DNA from: Vicia villosa
Lineage: Eukaryota > Streptophyta > Magnoliopsida > Fabales > Fabaceae
Direction of reading: 5' to 3'
DNA length: 64,000 bases
Assembly: GCF_029867415.1 (NCBI RefSeq)
Contig: NC_081186.1
Coordinates: 30,259,915 to 30,323,914 of the forward strand
Below are positions 48,587 to 60,970 of this stretch, one piece after another; position 1 is the first letter of the stretch, and each line of letters starts with the position of its first letter. Below the pieces are notes generated by a model. The model was not told the origin of the DNA. It was given only the letters and a program-made list of their open reading frames with translations, and made no database searches. A program made the translations under genes and the position numbers.

Positions 48587-51351
48587 TCAAATGAAGAGTT
48601 CGGGATAAGAGTCTTTCATCTGACTCTCCAGCTCCCACGTAACATTTCCACCTGCAACTCCTTCCCAAGCTACTCGGACTAAAGCTATTTCTTTACCACG
48701 TAGTTGCTTTATCTTCCGATCTTCAATCCTCATAGGCAACGCCTCAACCGTCATATTATCTATCACTTGCACATCATCCACCTGGATTACATGAGACGGA
48801 TCCGCAATATATTTCCTCAATTGAGATATATGGAATACGTCATGTAGGTTCGCAAGTGTTGTTGGTAAAGCAATGCGGTAAGCCACCTCTCCTACTCTTT
48901 CCGTAATCTGAAACGGACCAATGAAACGCGGCGTCAACTTCTTTGACTTTAGTGCTCGACCAACACCCGTCGTAGGAGTTACTCTCAGAAACACATGATC
49001 TCCCTCTTGAAATTCAAGTGTTCTTCGCCTTTTATCATGATAGCTCTTCTGACGACTTTGAGAAGCCTTCATCTTCTCTTGAATCATCTTAATCTTTTCC
49101 GTCGTCTCTTGAAAATTTCTGGTCCAATCACTGCACCTTCACCAGATTCATACCAACACAGTGGTGTCCTACACCTCATACCATACAGAGCTTCAAATGG
49201 AGCCATACCAATACTCGAATGGTAGCTGTTGTTGTAAGTAAACTCAATCAACGACAAATAACTATCCCACGCACCACCTTTTTCCAATACACAAGCACGC
49301 AATAGATCTTCCAATGATTGAATCGTCCTTTCAGTCTGACCATCAGTCTGTGGATGATAAGCAGAACTCAACCTCAATTTAGTACCCAAGGCCTTCTGTA
49401 ACCCTTCCCAAAATCTGGATGTAAATCTTGGATCTCTATCTGATACGATACTCGAAGGAATACCATGCAAACTTACTATTTTCTCAATGTACAACTGTGC
49501 CAACCTTTCCATCGAATAATCCATCCTCATCGGTATGAAGTGAGCAGACTTCGTCAGTCTATCCACAATAACCCAAATGGCTTCATAGTTCTTAGCTGTT
49601 CTTGGCAATCCAGATAAAAAGTCCATGGATATGCTATCCCACTTCCATTCATGAATAAATAAAGGTTGCATAGTCCCATACGGCTTCTGATGTTCGATCT
49701 TTGACTTCTGACAAGTCAAACAAGAATAAACAAATTCAGCTATTTCCTTTTTCATTCCCGGCCACCAGAATAACTTCTTCAAATCATGGTACATCTTAGT
49801 AGCACCAGGGTGAATACTCAATCCACTACGATGTCCTTCTTCCAAGATACTCTTCTTTAGTTCAGTAACGTCAGGAACACAAACACGGTCGCCAAATCTC
49901 ATTATGCCATTCTCATCAATTCTGAACTCACCTCCTTTTCCTTGGTTAATCAAAGTCAATCTGTCAACTAGTCCCACATCTTCCTTCTGCCTATCTCTGA
50001 TTTCATCAAGAATTCCACTTTTCAGCTTTAGCATACCTAGCTTAATACTATTCGAAGTGCCTTCACATACCAAACTTAAATCCCGGAATTGTTCAATCAA
50101 ATCTAGTTCTCGCACCATCAACATCGACATATGCAAGGACTTCCTACTCAAAGCGTCAGCAACAACATTCGCCTTACCCGGATGGTAATTCAGCTCAAAA
50201 TCATAATCTTTAAGGAACTCTAACCACCTCCTCTGTCTCATATTAAGCTCCTTCTGGTCGAATAGGTACTTAAGACTCTTATGATCACTAAATACCTCGA
50301 ACCGTGAACCATAAAGGTAATGTCTCCATAATTTCAACACAAACACCACTGCTGCCAACTCCAAGTCATGAGTCGGGTAATTCTTCTCATGCACTTTAAG
50401 TTGTCTCGACGCATAAGCGACTACCTGTTGGTTCTGCATTAGTACACCTCCAAGTCCCATTAATGAAGCGTCACAATACACCACAAAAGATTCTGCTGGA
50501 TTCGGCAAGATTAAAATAGGAGCACTGGTCAGCCTCTTCTTTAATTCTTGAAACCCTTCTTCGCACTTCGAGTCCCAAACGAATGCTTGACCCTTCCTAG
50601 TCAACTTTGTCAATGGTAGAGCTAACTTTGAAAATCCTTCTATAAACTTCCGATAGTAACCTGCAAGACCCAGAAAGCTACGAATTTCAGTCACGGACTT
50701 CGGAGCTTCCCACTGAGACACAACTTCTACCTTTGCTGGATCTATGGCAATACCGTTCTTGGAAATTACATGACCCAGGAAACTCACTTCACTTAACCAG
50801 AAATCACATTTCGACAGTTTGGCATAAAGCTTCTTCTCTTTCAACACTCCCAGTACAATTCTGAGATGCTCTGCATGTTCTTCTTCACTTTTGGAATATA
50901 TCAGAATGTCGTCAATGAACACCACGACAACTTTGTCAAGATAAGGATGAAAAATCCTATTCATATATTCCATGAAAACACCAGGTGCGTTAGTAACTCC
51001 AAACGGCATCACAGTGTATTCATAATGACCATACCTTGTTCTGAACGCAGTCTTCTGAATATCGTCCGTCTTCACACGAATCTGATGATACCCAGACCTC
51101 AGATCAATTTTAATGAATATACTAGCTCCGACCAACTGATCCATCAAATCATCAATCCTCGGCAGTGGATACCGATTCTTGATAGTAACTTTGTTCAGTT
51201 GTCTGTAGTCTACACAGAACCTCATAGATCCTTCCTTCTTCTTTACCAATAACACCGGTGCACCCCACGGTGACACGCTCGGACGAATGAACTCCTTCTC
51301 CAACAATTCTTCGAATTGAATCTTCAATTCGGTCAATTCAGATGCAGACAT
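48587..51351 (-). pseudogene. Outer chromovirus pol (RT-RH-IN-chromodomain), one frameshift
   Basis: The 755-residue open segment 51351-49084 holds RT ([30 protein letters not shown]), RNase H ([27 protein letters not shown]), the integrase zinc region ([16 protein letters not shown]) and core (DFLSG, SDRDPRF, E in DGQTERT). A one-base insertion near 49086 sends it out of frame after GPEI. The last 166 codons (49087-48587) continue in another frame with the integrase GPF/Y-type region (TPRFIGPFQITERVG) and a chromodomain ([11 protein letters not shown] to TWELESQMKDSYPELF). The first codon of this segment is not a real start, since it continues gag after another one-base insertion at about 51347. 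Both lesions are single bases in runs of identical bases. Confidence 0.9.
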
Positions 51352-52954
51352 TTCTATAAGGTGCCATCGATATAGGACTGGTTCTAGGAACTAACTCAAT
51401 GGCAAACTCTACTTCCCTTTCAGGTGGTAGCTCTCTAACATCTTCTGGAAAAACTTCTGGAAATTCTCGTACCACCGGTAGTTCATTACTCATTATTCTT
51501 CCTTTCACTTCCATCGACGTAAAAAGCATAAACACGGCTGCCCCGTCTTGAATTGCTTCACCCACTTGTCTTGCAGTCATTGCCAACTCATCGATATTAA
51601 CTTCTTCAGGAAAGATGACCGTCTTCGTAAAACAGTTGATATGAACTCGGTTAAATTGCAACCAGTTCATCCCCAAAATAACGTCAAGTTGTTTGAGTGG
51701 AAGGCACACTAAGTCCATTCCAAACTTCCTACCAAATATATCAACAGGACAGTTCAAACATGCAGATGAAGTGGTCACTGAACCCGACGCAGGAGTATCA
51801 ATAACCATACTTCCACCAATCTGTGATATCTCTAAATTTAGCCTCTTAGCACAATCCAATGAAATAAACGAGTGAGTCGCACCAGTATCAATAATCGCAA
51901 TTAAAGGTGTGTTATGTATGAAACACGTACCTTTAATCAGTCTATCCTCCGGAGTAGTTTCTGATCCAGACAAAGCAAAGACTTTCCCTCCAGCTTGGTC
52001 CTTCTTTGGTTTGGTGCACTGCGGACTGATATGACCCTCTTCGCCACAGTTATAACAAGTTACTGTTCTCATTTTGCAGTCAGCACCAATATGACCCATT
52101 CTGTTACACTTGAAGCGCTTCTTCTCTTCTTTCTTGCACTCATTCCTCTTATGTTCTGTTTCACCACAGTTGAAGCACCTAACGGGAGCACCAGAATCTC
52201 CTCCACTAGGCCTTTTCCAATTACCAGCTCTTGGGTTTCCCCTACCATATGGTGTACCTCTGTCCATAGGCTTCTTACCCTTCTTATCAACTAACTCGCG
52301 AGAGTGAGATGATTTCAGCTTAAGACTGTCTTCCTCAAAGATTCTGCTACAGTCCACTAAATCAGCAAATCGGCGAATTCTTTGATACCTGATACCCTGT
52401 TTGATCTCATCACGAAGACCATTCTCAAACTTGATACACTTAGAGAATTCTCCAGCTGCATCGTTGGGGTAGTGTATGTAGTTCTTAGCCAATTCCACAA
52501 ATTTGGAAGCATATTCCGGCACTGTCATACTACCCTGTTTCAGCTCCAAGAACTCAATTTCCTTCCTTCCCCGCACATCTTCAGGGAAGTACTTCCTCAG
52601 AAATTCTCTCTTGAATATGGCCCAAGTAATCGCAATCCCATCTGAATCCAACTCAGTCCTAGTAGTAACCCACCAGTCATCAGCTTCTTCTGATAGCATG
52701 TGAGTACCGTACCTCACCTTTAGATTTTCTGCACAATCAATTACTCGGAAGATCCTCTCGATCTCTTTCAACCATTTTTGAGCACCATCAGGGTCATGAG
52801 TGCCTTTGAAAAGTGGAGGATTGTTCCTCTGAAAGCTGTTCAACTGCCTGTCACCACCAATCGCAGCTCCATTAGCATTCCCTCCCAGTACACCAGCAAT
52901 CATGCCTAGAGCCTCCGCGATAGCGTCATCGTTCCTTCCACCTCTTCCAGCCAT
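51338..52954 (-). CDS. Outer chromovirus Gag-protease (open to frameshift)
   Basis: Starts [17 protein letters not shown], 119 bases after the primer site, and runs 538 codons. The capsid domain (about 20-230) has [10 protein letters not shown] and [13 protein letters not shown]. Three zinc knuckles follow ([25 protein letters not shown] lacking the usual first spacing, [14 protein letters not shown]), then protease with [11 protein letters not shown] near residue 360. It ends at the frameshift just before RT. In the intact relative at 56582 these domains are continuous with pol in one frame, so here it would yield only a Gag-PR product. Confidence 0.9.
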   Translation of the reverse strand: MAGRGGRNDDAIAEALGMIAGVLGGNANGAAIGGDRQLNSFQRNNPPLFKGTHDPDGAQKWLKEIERIFRVIDCAENLKVRYGTHMLSEEADDWWVTTRTELDSDGIAITWAIFKREFLRKYFPEDVRGRKEIEFLELKQGSMTVPEYASKFVELAKNYIHYPNDAAGEFSKCIKFENGLRDEIKQGIRYQRIRRFADLVDCSRIFEEDSLKLKSSHSRELVDKKGKKPMDRGTPYGRGNPRAGNWKRPSGGDSGAPVRCFNCGETEHKRNECKKEEKKRFKCNRMGHIGADCKMRTVTCYNCGEEGHISPQCTKPKKDQAGGKVFALSGSETTPEDRLIKGTCFIHNTPLIAIIDTGATHSFISLDCAKRLNLEISQIGGSMVIDTPASGSVTTSSACLNCPVDIFGRKFGMDLVCLPLKQLDVILGMNWLQFNRVHINCFTKTVIFPEEVNIDELAMTARQVGEAIQDGAAVFMLFTSMEVKGRIMSNELPVVREFPEVFPEDVRELPPEREVEFAIELVPRTSPISMAPYRNVCI

Positions 52955-53072
52955 TGTTCTGCTAAATCACAAAACAATCTCATCAGAATAAAAGTATCGA
53001 CAGTGTTTACCTTACACTAGTCGCATACAAGGGAACACTGACACTAAGACTCTGACTCTAACGACCGACTAT

Positions 53073-53084
53073 GCTCTGATACCA
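53073..53084 (-). other. Primer binding site of outer chromovirus
   Basis: TGGTATCAGAGC on the minus strand is an exact initiator tRNA-Met type site, a few bases after the 5' LTR end at 53089. Confidence 0.92.
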
Positions 53085-53088
53085 CTAT

Positions 53089-54262
53089 TGTAACACCCTT
53101 CTAAACCCCCGCGGAAAATATAATATTATCAGAGTAATAACACATCAAGGATGCTACAATTATTAGATAAATAAAAACATCAAGTCGATTGTCATGCTTT
53201 ATTAGAAATTAACCAATATCAAACAAGTGTTTAGCACAGCGGAACTTAATTCAACAGTATTAGGAAACAACTCCACACAAATACTCAATACATAATCCAT
53301 AGCCAAAATGGCAACAAAGTATAACAAGTAACGCTAGACTAATCGATCCCAGTGTTAAAATCAGAGCATGACTCGACACGAACTACGGGCTAGCCTACAA
53401 GCTATCTTCACCCAATCAAGACGCCTCTCCATCCTTAATCTGAAATCATCAAAGTAAGGGTGAGTTTCATTCGAATTAAGAACCATTATACAATCATAAG
53501 CAATAAGATCTCATAGAAATTATCATCCATTCAACATACTTATAATCGGAAATTATTATAACAGGCAAACATCAGCACATGAGCATCATCTATCACACCA
53601 CACAATCATCCAATTATATCAAGCTATAATGCAATGAATGGACTGACACTCATGCATGTGGTACCAAGATTCGTGAATCACATCACAGGACTTCTCTCTT
53701 TGATACTGCCCTCTAGTCGCTCACACCCCACATGGGCACACGACTACTGCCTCATCGCTCACACCCCGCATGGGCACACGATGACTTCCCGCTAATCTCC
53801 GCACAATGGGAATTAGCCTTCCAATGCAAATGATTTATGAATAATGCACACATGACACATACTTACATCATCATACATCATCATCATTCCGATGCTTAAC
53901 ATCGCTTATCACCTCTTACCAATAACATCATAACAAGTATGTACATGTATAAGCATCATTCAATCATTCACAAACATACACCACATCATCACAATAACAT
54001 ACACATCGCATTAATGTTAATTGCCACCTTAATCCAATTCAACAATAATTTAATTGAATAAATAAATAAGTCGGCCACTGCCCGTATTATTACTTCATCA
54101 AATAAAGCATCTCATTAGCTTCGCAACGCCCAAAACGGCACATAAAACGGATACTCGGATCAAAAGTTATGGGTTTTTGAAAATAAAACATTTTTATAAA
54201 ATATGCTGCAGAACCCGGGTTGTCCCTACATGGGAACCGGTTCCTGGCAGCTTCCCAAAACA
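53089..54262 (-). repeat. 5' LTR of outer chromovirus, distal part
   Basis: This is a near-identical copy of 46627-47799. It is interrupted at 54263 by the nested element and continues from 63164. Confidence 0.95.
54258..54262. other. Target duplication aaaca, left copy
   Basis: aaaca at 54258-54262 and again at 63159-63163. The uninterrupted LTR (47796-47800) has a single copy, so the duplication is exact. Confidence 0.95.
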
Positions 54263-55061
54263 TGTAACACCCATAAATGTGTTTTTCTGATTAATTGTGA
54301 TGTTTGCTACATTTTCCTAATTTTACCGTTTTCGAGTCGAGTCAGTCGGTAAATATTAATTATGTTAATATTTTACTTATTACTTTCCATGTGTGTAATT
54401 ATTATGTTTTGGGTGTTAATTGGTTAGAATTAATGTTTAGTGACATTTGGGCCAAAATTAGAATTTATGAAAGTTGAGTGGGGGAAAATGAGAAGTAGAG
54501 AAATAGAAAGAGATATTTTGATATAGAGAGAAAATGAGATATTTTGAGATAGAAAGAAAGAAAGAGAACTTGGGAAGAGAAGAGAAAGAAGAGAAAAACA
54601 AAGAGAAGAAGAGAGTGTAGGAATCCAAACCAAGCTAGAGCCAAGAATCCAACCAAGGTAAGGGGGGTGAATATAGTTTATCTTGATTGTATGGTTCTTG
54701 TAGTTTTGTATGCTTTGTTCTTGTTCTTCCTCTTTTCCAAGCTTGCTCAACAATGGCAAATTGTGTGTTTTGTGAGTTTTGAAGATATAAACTTGATTTT
54801 GTGGTGTGTATGTGTACTATGATGATAGATATTCCCATGGATCATGTTTGTTTTTCATTTCTCCATGTTTTCTTGCTTATGAAGAAATTTAGGTCAAAGA
54901 TAATATGTGATGATCCAACCATATGATAATCATGGATTAGGTGTATATATAGCATGTTTGTGTTGTATTGGTGTTGGGATGAAGGTTTAAATGGGTTTTG
55001 AATGGTTTAGAGGGAGCTGAGACGGTCTGTTGCAAAACTGGTTTTTCTGGGTTTACGCAGG

Positions 55062-55183
55062 TCCGCTGAGCGGAGGGGGTCCGCTGAGCGGAGGTTCTTT
55101 TGCAGGAGATCTCTGTCTGGGTCCGCTGAGCGGAGGTTCTGTATTTTTGTTTGGTGATTCCCTGTCTGGGTCCGTTGAGCGGA
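55062..55183. repeat. TCCGCTGAGCGGA palindrome cluster
   Basis: Copies at 55062-55074, 55080-55092, 55122-55134 and 55171-55183 (last one TCCGTTGAGCGGA), plus a half copy AAGCGGA at 55188. The 3' LTR has the same set from 61765, with a change in copy two. Confidence 0.93.
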
Positions 55184-55596
55184 GCTCAAGCGGACTGTGT
55201 GAAATTTTGTTTTCCAAACTTTGTTTTGTTGTATCTTTTGAACCGTAGGTCGTTTCTACGCGTCGTTTGAAGTATTATGAGAACCCTTGAGTATGCTTTA
55301 TGATAAAGAGGAGTGTGTTGGTGGTTGAATGATTTTTCATATATGTATTTTGTGAAATGATATTTGCTAATCAAGTATGTTTTGACGGTATACGTGTGCT
55401 GTGTGAATATGAACGCCTGAGTGGCAATTTTGATGATGTATCCGTGTAGAATAATATAACCGGTGTGATGTAGATATGTGACCGAGTTATATTGTTGTTG
55501 TTGTTGTTATGTAATTGAGTCGTTTGTATGCACAGCATGACATTTCATTACGTTAATGGCGGAATGCTATTAACAGGTGGCCTGAATTGGCAATTA

Positions 55597-55778
55597 TTAC
55601 CAGTGGGAGCTTAATGCTAGGTAAAAAGGTGTATTTGCCCGAGTGGCAAGAGGTCATCAGTGGGGGCTAGATGCTCGATGACGGTTAGTCGTAGCTTACT
55701 GCTCGACAAAGGTGTATTTTCCTTAGGGAAAGAAGTCCCAGCATAATGCTCGGCAAGGTGTATTTGTCATAATGACAA
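55597..55778 (+). other. Array of seven small stem-loops
   Basis: Pairs: TTACC 55597/GGTAA 55620; TTGCC 55635/GGCAA 55645; GTCATC 55653/GATGAC 55677; GTCG 55688/CGAC 55704; TTTCC 55718/GGAAA 55727; GCAT 55741/ATGC 55746; TTGTCAT 55764/ATGACAA 55772. Loops and linkers repeat (AGTGGG.GCT.ATGCT and GGTGTATTT ahead of the second, fifth and seventh), while stem sequences differ from unit to unit. Confidence 0.65.
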
Positions 55779-56464
55779 GGAGGAGTTTTACTCCGGATTT
55801 GGTACCACATGCATACGCATAGTCGAGTCTCATTCATCATCGTCGGTCTTTATAATTTATGTTAACATTCATGTACCGCATTACTTATATATTGTCTGTG
55901 GTTGACTCGTTGGATTATCTTGTTATATGATTCTTAATGATATTTGTTGGCATTACTATATTGATCATGCTTTCTTTATGAATTATATTCTCACCCTTCT
56001 GCCTTAATGTTACCTACTCGTGGGTAATGTGCAGGTGATCTGCAGGTGTAGGTGCTCTCTTTGTAGTCGTCCGTTTTGGTGTCGTCCGCTCATGATACGT
56101 AACACCTAGGGGGGGGGGGATCGAACACTTATTTTGTAGATAATGCTTATAGGATCCTTTTGATGTATATTTGATCCTTTAGATGCATTCGTATCATGTA
56201 TTTTGAATACCTTCTCATGCGAAGTATTTTGGAAGAATGTTGTGGATATTTTGTTTACCGATGCATTTATATAAGTATGAATACATTCAGGTGTTTATGA
56301 GTATCCGTCCTCTTTGATTATTTGTGTTACGCATCTTTTGCGAGTATGCTATGTTTGGTTACGTGGTTACTTAAGTGTAACGCCCTAATTATTTTTATGA
56401 ATTTAATTTTTATACTCTGATAATTATACCTATATGCCTGGGTAGAATTGGGGTGTTACATTAG

Positions 56465-56476
56465 TGGTATCAGAGC
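56465..56476 (+). other. Primer binding site of inner chromovirus
   Basis: TGGTATCAGAGC, exact initiator tRNA-Met type, four bases after the 5' LTR. Confidence 0.95.
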
Positions 56477-56581
56477 GGGTCGGTCTTGTCCGACCAAGTG
56501 TCGTGTCATTTGGTCTAACAATTCTTGTGTTATTTTTTTTTTTTGGGCTTACTTCTCTTGGTGTTATTGTGAAGTTTAGAG

Positions 56582-59500
56582 ATGGCTGGACGTAATGACG
56601 CTGCTATTGCTGCTGCATTGCAAGCTATAGCTGAAGCTATGCATACGGATGAGAATGCAAGGTCTCGGAGTTTAGCGACTTTCCAGAGGGAGAATCCTCC
56701 TGTGTTTAAGGGAACGCATGACCCCGAGGGAGCCTTGACTTGGATGAAGGAGATGGAGAGGATCTTTCGTGTGATGGATTGCACGCAAGAGCAGAAAGTC
56801 AGGTATGGCACTCATCAGTTAGCTGTGGAGGCTGATGATTGGTGGCTGGAGACTTTGGCAAGGTTAGAAGCAACCGGTGAAGAGATTTCCTGGACGGTGT
56901 TCAAGAGGGAGTTTTTGAGGAAGTATTACCAGGAGGATGTCCGTGGAAAGAAAGAGACTGAGTTTCTGGCTTTGGTTCAAGGCAGCATGTCTGTGTCTGA
57001 ATATGCGGCAAAGTTTAATGAACTTGTGAAATTCTACCCGCACTTTGTTGGTGAGGCAGCAGAATTTTCTAAGTGCATTAAGTTCCAGAATGGGTTACGT
57101 TCTGATATCAAGAAGGCGGTAGGGTATCAGAAGATTCGGGTGTTTCCAGATTTGGTGGACAGCTGTAGGATTTATGATGAGGATAATAATGCTCATCATA
57201 AGGTGATTAATGAAAAGAGGAACAAAGGTCCACAGAATCGTGGGACGCCGTATGATGGAGGGAAGGGTAAGCAAAGGATGAATTATGGACCAAGGTTTAG
57301 TGGGGGAGATGCTCCTGCTAAGATTGTATGTTTTAAGTATGGTAAGCCTGGCCACAAAAGTAATGTCTGCTTTAGTGACGCAAAGAAATGTTTCAAGTGT
57401 GGAAGGGTAGGACATGTGTCATCCGACTGTGCATCCAAGGGAGTAGTGTGTTTTAATTGTGGTGAAGAGGGACACATGAGCGGTCAATGTCAGAAGAAGA
57501 AAGTTCAAGCTGGTGGGAAGGTGTTTGCTTTGGCTGGAACTCAGACGGACAAGGGTGATCGACTGATCAGAGGTACTTGTTCTATTAATGGCATTTCTTT
57601 AATTGCTATTATTGATACGGGTGCTTCGCATTGTTTTATAGCCGATGATTGTGTTAAAAGATTAGGTCTTGTTCTATCTGACCTGGGTGGTGAGATGGTT
57701 ATCGATTTACCAGCAATGGGGTCGGTGACTACTTCTTTAGTCTGTAAGAATTGTCCGGTATCAATCTTCGGTAAGGACTTTACTGTTGATTTGATTTGTT
57801 TGCCGATGAGCGAGTTAGACGTGGTTCTGGGAATGGATTGGTTGATGAATAATCGTGTCCATATCGATTGTTATCATAAGTTGGCGAGGTTTCCATTTCT
57901 TGAGAAAGATGTGGAATTTGATGTCTTATCTACCAAGGAGTTGAATCGACTGTTAGAAGATGGGGCACAATTGTTTGGTGTGTTTGCATCGTTGACTGTG
58001 GAGAGTCGAGCTGCAGTTGGGGATTTTCCAGTAGTGCGAGAATTTCCCGAAGTGTTTCCTGAAGACTTTTCTGATGTGCCGCCAAAGAGAGAGGTGGAGT
58101 TTTCCATAGATCTAGTTCCTGGTACGAGGCCTATTTCTATGGCGCCATATAGAATGTCGGCATCAGAGTTAGTGGAATTAAAGAAACAATTGGAAGAGTT
58201 GCTAGCAAAACATTTTGTGAGGCCTAGTGTTTCACCATGGGGAGCTCCAGTGTTGTTGGTAAAGAAGAAGGATGGAAGCATGAGGTTGTGTATTGATTAT
58301 CGCCAGTTGAACAAGGTGACGATTAAGAATAAGTATCCGCTTCCTAGGATTGACGACTTGATGGATCAGTTGGTGGGAGCCAGTGTGTTTAGCAAGATTG
58401 ATTTAAGATCTGGTTACCATCAGATTCGGGTGAAGGAAGAAGATATTCAGAAGACTGCGTTTAGGACTCGGTACGGGCATTATGAGTTTTTGGTGATGCC
58501 GTTCGGAGTTTCTAATGCACCTGGTGTGTTTATGGAGTATATGAATCGCATATTCCATGATCAGTTGGATAAGTTTGTTGTGGTCTTCATAGATGACATC
58601 TTGATTTATTCTAAGTCTCCGGAAGAGCATGAGGATCATTTGCGTGTTGTGCTACAGGTTTTGAAGGAGAAGCAGTTGTATGCTAAGTTATCCAAGTGCG
58701 AGTTCTGGTTATCAGAGGTGAGTTTTCTTGGTCATGTGATTTCAGGTAACGGGATTGCAGTGGATCCATCCAAAGTAGATGCAATGCTACAATGGGAGGT
58801 TCCGAGATCAGTTACTGAGATCAGAAGCTTCTTAGGTTTGGCAGGTTATTACCGAAGATTCATTGAAGGCTTTTCGAAGTTGGCACTTCCGTTAACTCAG
58901 CTTACTTGCAAGGGTAAGGCGTTTATTTGGGACATAGTTTGTGAAAGGAATTTTGAAGAGTTGAAGAGAAGGTTGACTTCAGCTCCGGTTTTGGTTTTAC
59001 CTGATCCTGAGGAACCGTTTGTGGTGTATTGTGATGCATCGCATATGGGGTTAGGTGGTGTTTTAATGCAGGAAGGTAAGGTGGTGGCTTACGCTTCGAG
59101 GCAGTTAAGGATTCATGAGAAGAATTATCCCACCCATGATTTAGAGTTAGCTGCAGTGGTTTTTGCATTAAAGATTTGGAGGCATTATCTCTACGGTGCA
59201 AGGTTCGAGGTCTTTAGTGATCATAAGAGTTTGAAATACTTATTTGATCAGAAAGAGTTGAACATGAGACAACGTAGGTGGTTGGAATTCTTGAAGGACT
59301 ATGACTTTAGCTTGAATTACCATCCTGGTAAAGCTAATGTGGTTGCCGATGCTTTGAGTCGGAAATCTTTGCATATGTCCGCTATGATGGCGGAGGAGTG
59401 GGAACTTTTGGAGCAGTTTTGTGATCTTAGTTTAGTATGTGAATTGACGCCTGGTAGTGTGAAGATGGGTATGTTGAAAGTGACGAATGACTTTCTGTCG

Positions 59501-60970
59501 ACCGTTAGCGAGAGACAGAAAATGGATGTGAAACTTGTTGATTTGTTTATGGTGGCAAATCAAAGTGATGATGGCGACTTCAGAGTGGATGGTCAGGGTG
59601 TTTTGAGATTCCGTGGTCGAATTTGTGTACCTGATGATTCCGAGCTGAAAAAGATGATTTTAGAGGAAGGTCACAGAAGCAGTTTAAGTATTCATCCGGG
59701 AGCCAATAAGATGTATCAGGATTTGAAGAAGATCTTTTGGTGGTCTGGTTTGAAAAGGGATGTGGCTCAGTTTGTGTATGCGTGTTTGGTATGTCAGAAG
59801 TCGAAAGTGGAACATCAGCGTCCTGCAGGGTTGTTGCAACCGTTGGATATTCCAGAGTGGAAATGGGATAGTATTTCTATGGACTTTGTGACGAGTTTAC
59901 CAAATACTGTGAGAGGTTTCGATGCGGTTTGGGTGATTGTTGATAGGTTGACAAAGTCTGCTCACTTTATTCCTATTAACATCACTTTTCCAGTTGCGAA
60001 GTTGGCTGAGATTTATATCAAGGTGATTGTGAAACTACATGGTATACCGTTGAGTATTGTGTCGGATAGAGATCCAAGGTTCACATCAGATTTTTGGAAA
60101 GGTTTGCAAGAGGCTCTGGGTTCTAAGTTGAGGTTGAGTTCGGCTTATCATCCTCAGACAGACGGTCAGACCGAAAGGACTATTCAATCGTTAGAAGACT
60201 TGTTGAGGGCTTGTGTTCTAGAGAAGGGAGGTTCGTGGGATACTTATCTTCCGTTGATAGAATTCACTTACAACAACAGTTTTCATTCCAGTATCGGAAT
60301 GGCACCTTTTGAAGCGCTATATGGTCGTAAGTGTAGAACTCCATTGTGTTGGTTTGAATCGGGCGAGAGTGTGGTACTCGAACCTGAAATAGTAAGAGAG
60401 ACTACAGAGAAGGTGAAATTTATTCGTGAGAAGATGAGAAGTTCACAGAGTAGGCAAAAGAGTTATCATGACAAGCGAAGGAAAGATTTGGAATTCCAAG
60501 CCGGTGATCATGTATTCTTAAGAGTTACACCTATGACTGGTGTTGGACGAGCTTTGAAATCGAGGAAGCTTACTCCGCGTTTTATTGGTCCTTATCAGAT
60601 ATCGGAGCGAGTTGGCAAAGTTGCGTATCGGGTGGCGTTACCGCCAAGTCTTTCTAATCTGCACGATGTATTCCATGTGTCTCAGTTGAGGAGATACATT
60701 GCGGATCCGTCCCATGTGATTCAGATGGATGATGTGCAAGTGCGTGAGAACCTGACGGTTGAGACGATACCGGTGCGTATTGAAGATCGTGAGACTAAGA
60801 CTCTGCGAGGCAAGGAGATCGCCTTGGTGAAAGTCGTATGGTTAAGTGCGGCAGGTGAGAGTTTGACCTGGGAGTTGGAGAGCAAGATGCGAGATTCCTA
60901 TCCTGAGTTGTTTGTAGCAGGTAATCTTATTTTCGAGGACGAAAATCTTTTAAGTGGGGGAGGGTTGTAA
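56582..60970 (+). CDS. Intact chromovirus Gag-Pol polyprotein, 1462 aa
   Basis: A single unbroken frame from [14 protein letters not shown], 105 bases after the primer site, to a TAA that overlaps the 3' LTR start. Order: capsid (about 20-230), three zinc knuckles at 250-303 (the first is [14 protein letters not shown], with Tyr in place of one Cys), protease D345 in IIDTGAS, RT (about 530-740) with FIDD at 669-672, RNase H with [11 protein letters not shown] near 817, integrase zinc region (about 1035-1080) and DDE core (Asp near 1100, Asp in SDRDPRF near 1161, Glu in DGQTERT near 1197), and a C-terminal chromodomain (about 1370-1440, [11 protein letters not shown] to [16 protein letters not shown]). 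Chromodomains of this clade guide insertion to heterochromatin. Lineage Tekay/Del by chromodomain and LTR type. Catalytic residues appear intact. Confidence 0.96.
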   Translation: MAGRNDAAIAAALQAIAEAMHTDENARSRSLATFQRENPPVFKGTHDPEGALTWMKEMERIFRVMDCTQEQKVRYGTHQLAVEADDWWLETLARLEATGEEISWTVFKREFLRKYYQEDVRGKKETEFLALVQGSMSVSEYAAKFNELVKFYPHFVGEAAEFSKCIKFQNGLRSDIKKAVGYQKIRVFPDLVDSCRIYDEDNNAHHKVINEKRNKGPQNRGTPYDGGKGKQRMNYGPRFSGGDAPAKIVCFKYGKPGHKSNVCFSDAKKCFKCGRVGHVSSDCASKGVVCFNCGEEGHMSGQCQKKKVQAGGKVFALAGTQTDKGDRLIRGTCSINGISLIAIIDTGASHCFIADDCVKRLGLVLSDLGGEMVIDLPAMGSVTTSLVCKNCPVSIFGKDFTVDLICLPMSELDVVLGMDWLMNNRVHIDCYHKLARFPFLEKDVEFDVLSTKELNRLLEDGAQLFGVFASLTVESRAAVGDFPVVREFPEVFPEDFSDVPPKREVEFSIDLVPGTRPISMAPYRMSASELVELKKQLEELLAKHFVRPSVSPWGAPVLLVKKKDGSMRLCIDYRQLNKVTIKNKYPLPRIDDLMDQLVGASVFSKIDLRSGYHQIRVKEEDIQKTAFRTRYGHYEFLVMPFGVSNAPGVFMEYMNRIFHDQLDKFVVVFIDDILIYSKSPEEHEDHLRVVLQVLKEKQLYAKLSKCEFWLSEVSFLGHVISGNGIAVDPSKVDAMLQWEVPRSVTEIRSFLGLAGYYRRFIEGFSKLALPLTQLTCKGKAFIWDIVCERNFEELKRRLTSAPVLVLPDPEEPFVVYCDASHMGLGGVLMQEGKVVAYASRQLRIHEKNYPTHDLELAAVVFALKIWRHYLYGARFEVFSDHKSLKYLFDQKELNMRQRRWLEFLKDYDFSLNYHPGKANVVADALSRKSLHMSAMMAEEWELLEQFCDLSLVCELTPGSVKMGMLKVTNDFLSTVSERQKMDVKLVDLFMVANQSDDGDFRVDGQGVLRFRGRICVPDDSELKKMILEEGHRSSLSIHPGANKMYQDLKKIFWWSGLKRDVAQFVYACLVCQKSKVEHQRPAGLLQPLDIPEWKWDSISMDFVTSLPNTVRGFDAVWVIVDRLTKSAHFIPINITFPVAKLAEIYIKVIVKLHGIPLSIVSDRDPRFTSDFWKGLQEALGSKLRLSSAYHPQTDGQTERTIQSLEDLLRACVLEKGGSWDTYLPLIEFTYNNSFHSSIGMAPFEALYGRKCRTPLCWFESGESVVLEPEIVRETTEKVKFIREKMRSSQSRQKSYHDKRRKDLEFQAGDHVFLRVTPMTGVGRALKSRKLTPRFIGPYQISERVGKVAYRVALPPSLSNLHDVFHVSQLRRYIADPSHVIQMDDVQVRENLTVETIPVRIEDRETKTLRGKEIALVKVVWLSAAGESLTWELESKMRDSYPELFVAGNLIFEDENLLSGGGL
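60930..60964 (+). other. Hairpin and polypurine tract before 3' LTR
   Basis: TTTTCG (60930-60935), AGGA, CGAAAA (60940-60945), then AAGTGGGGGAGGG (60952-60964). Here the hairpin is inside the coding frame; in the outer element the same bases lie after the stop codon. Confidence 0.8.

Larger units (their letters stand above)
54658..56034 (+). other. Putative leader intron inside the LTR
   Basis: Donor AACCAAG/GTAAGGGGGG; acceptor GGTAATGTGCAG/GT at 56034, or 11 bases further at 56045. It would remove about 1.38 kb. The same layout occurs in the other two Tekay LTRs. Inferred only. Confidence 0.4.
54263..56460 (+). repeat. 5' LTR of inner chromovirus
   Basis: TGTAACACCC start and GGGTGTTACA end. 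Internal order: GA-rich leader (54478-54615), donor-like CCAAG/GTAAGGGGGG at 54658, palindrome cluster (55062-55183), TCTTTTGAACCGTAGG (about 55234), stem-loop array (55597-55778), GGTACCACATGCAT (55801-55814), CTCACCCTTCTG and acceptor-like GTGCAG (56034 or TCTGCAG at 56045). Sequence is largely unlike the other Tekay LTRs outside these landmarks. Confidence 0.95.

Noticed and set aside
54430..54838. Minus-strand Ser/Leu/Phe-rich open frames (again at 61133-61541)
   Set aside because: Complement of the GA-rich LTR leader; present identically in both LTRs and without motifs.
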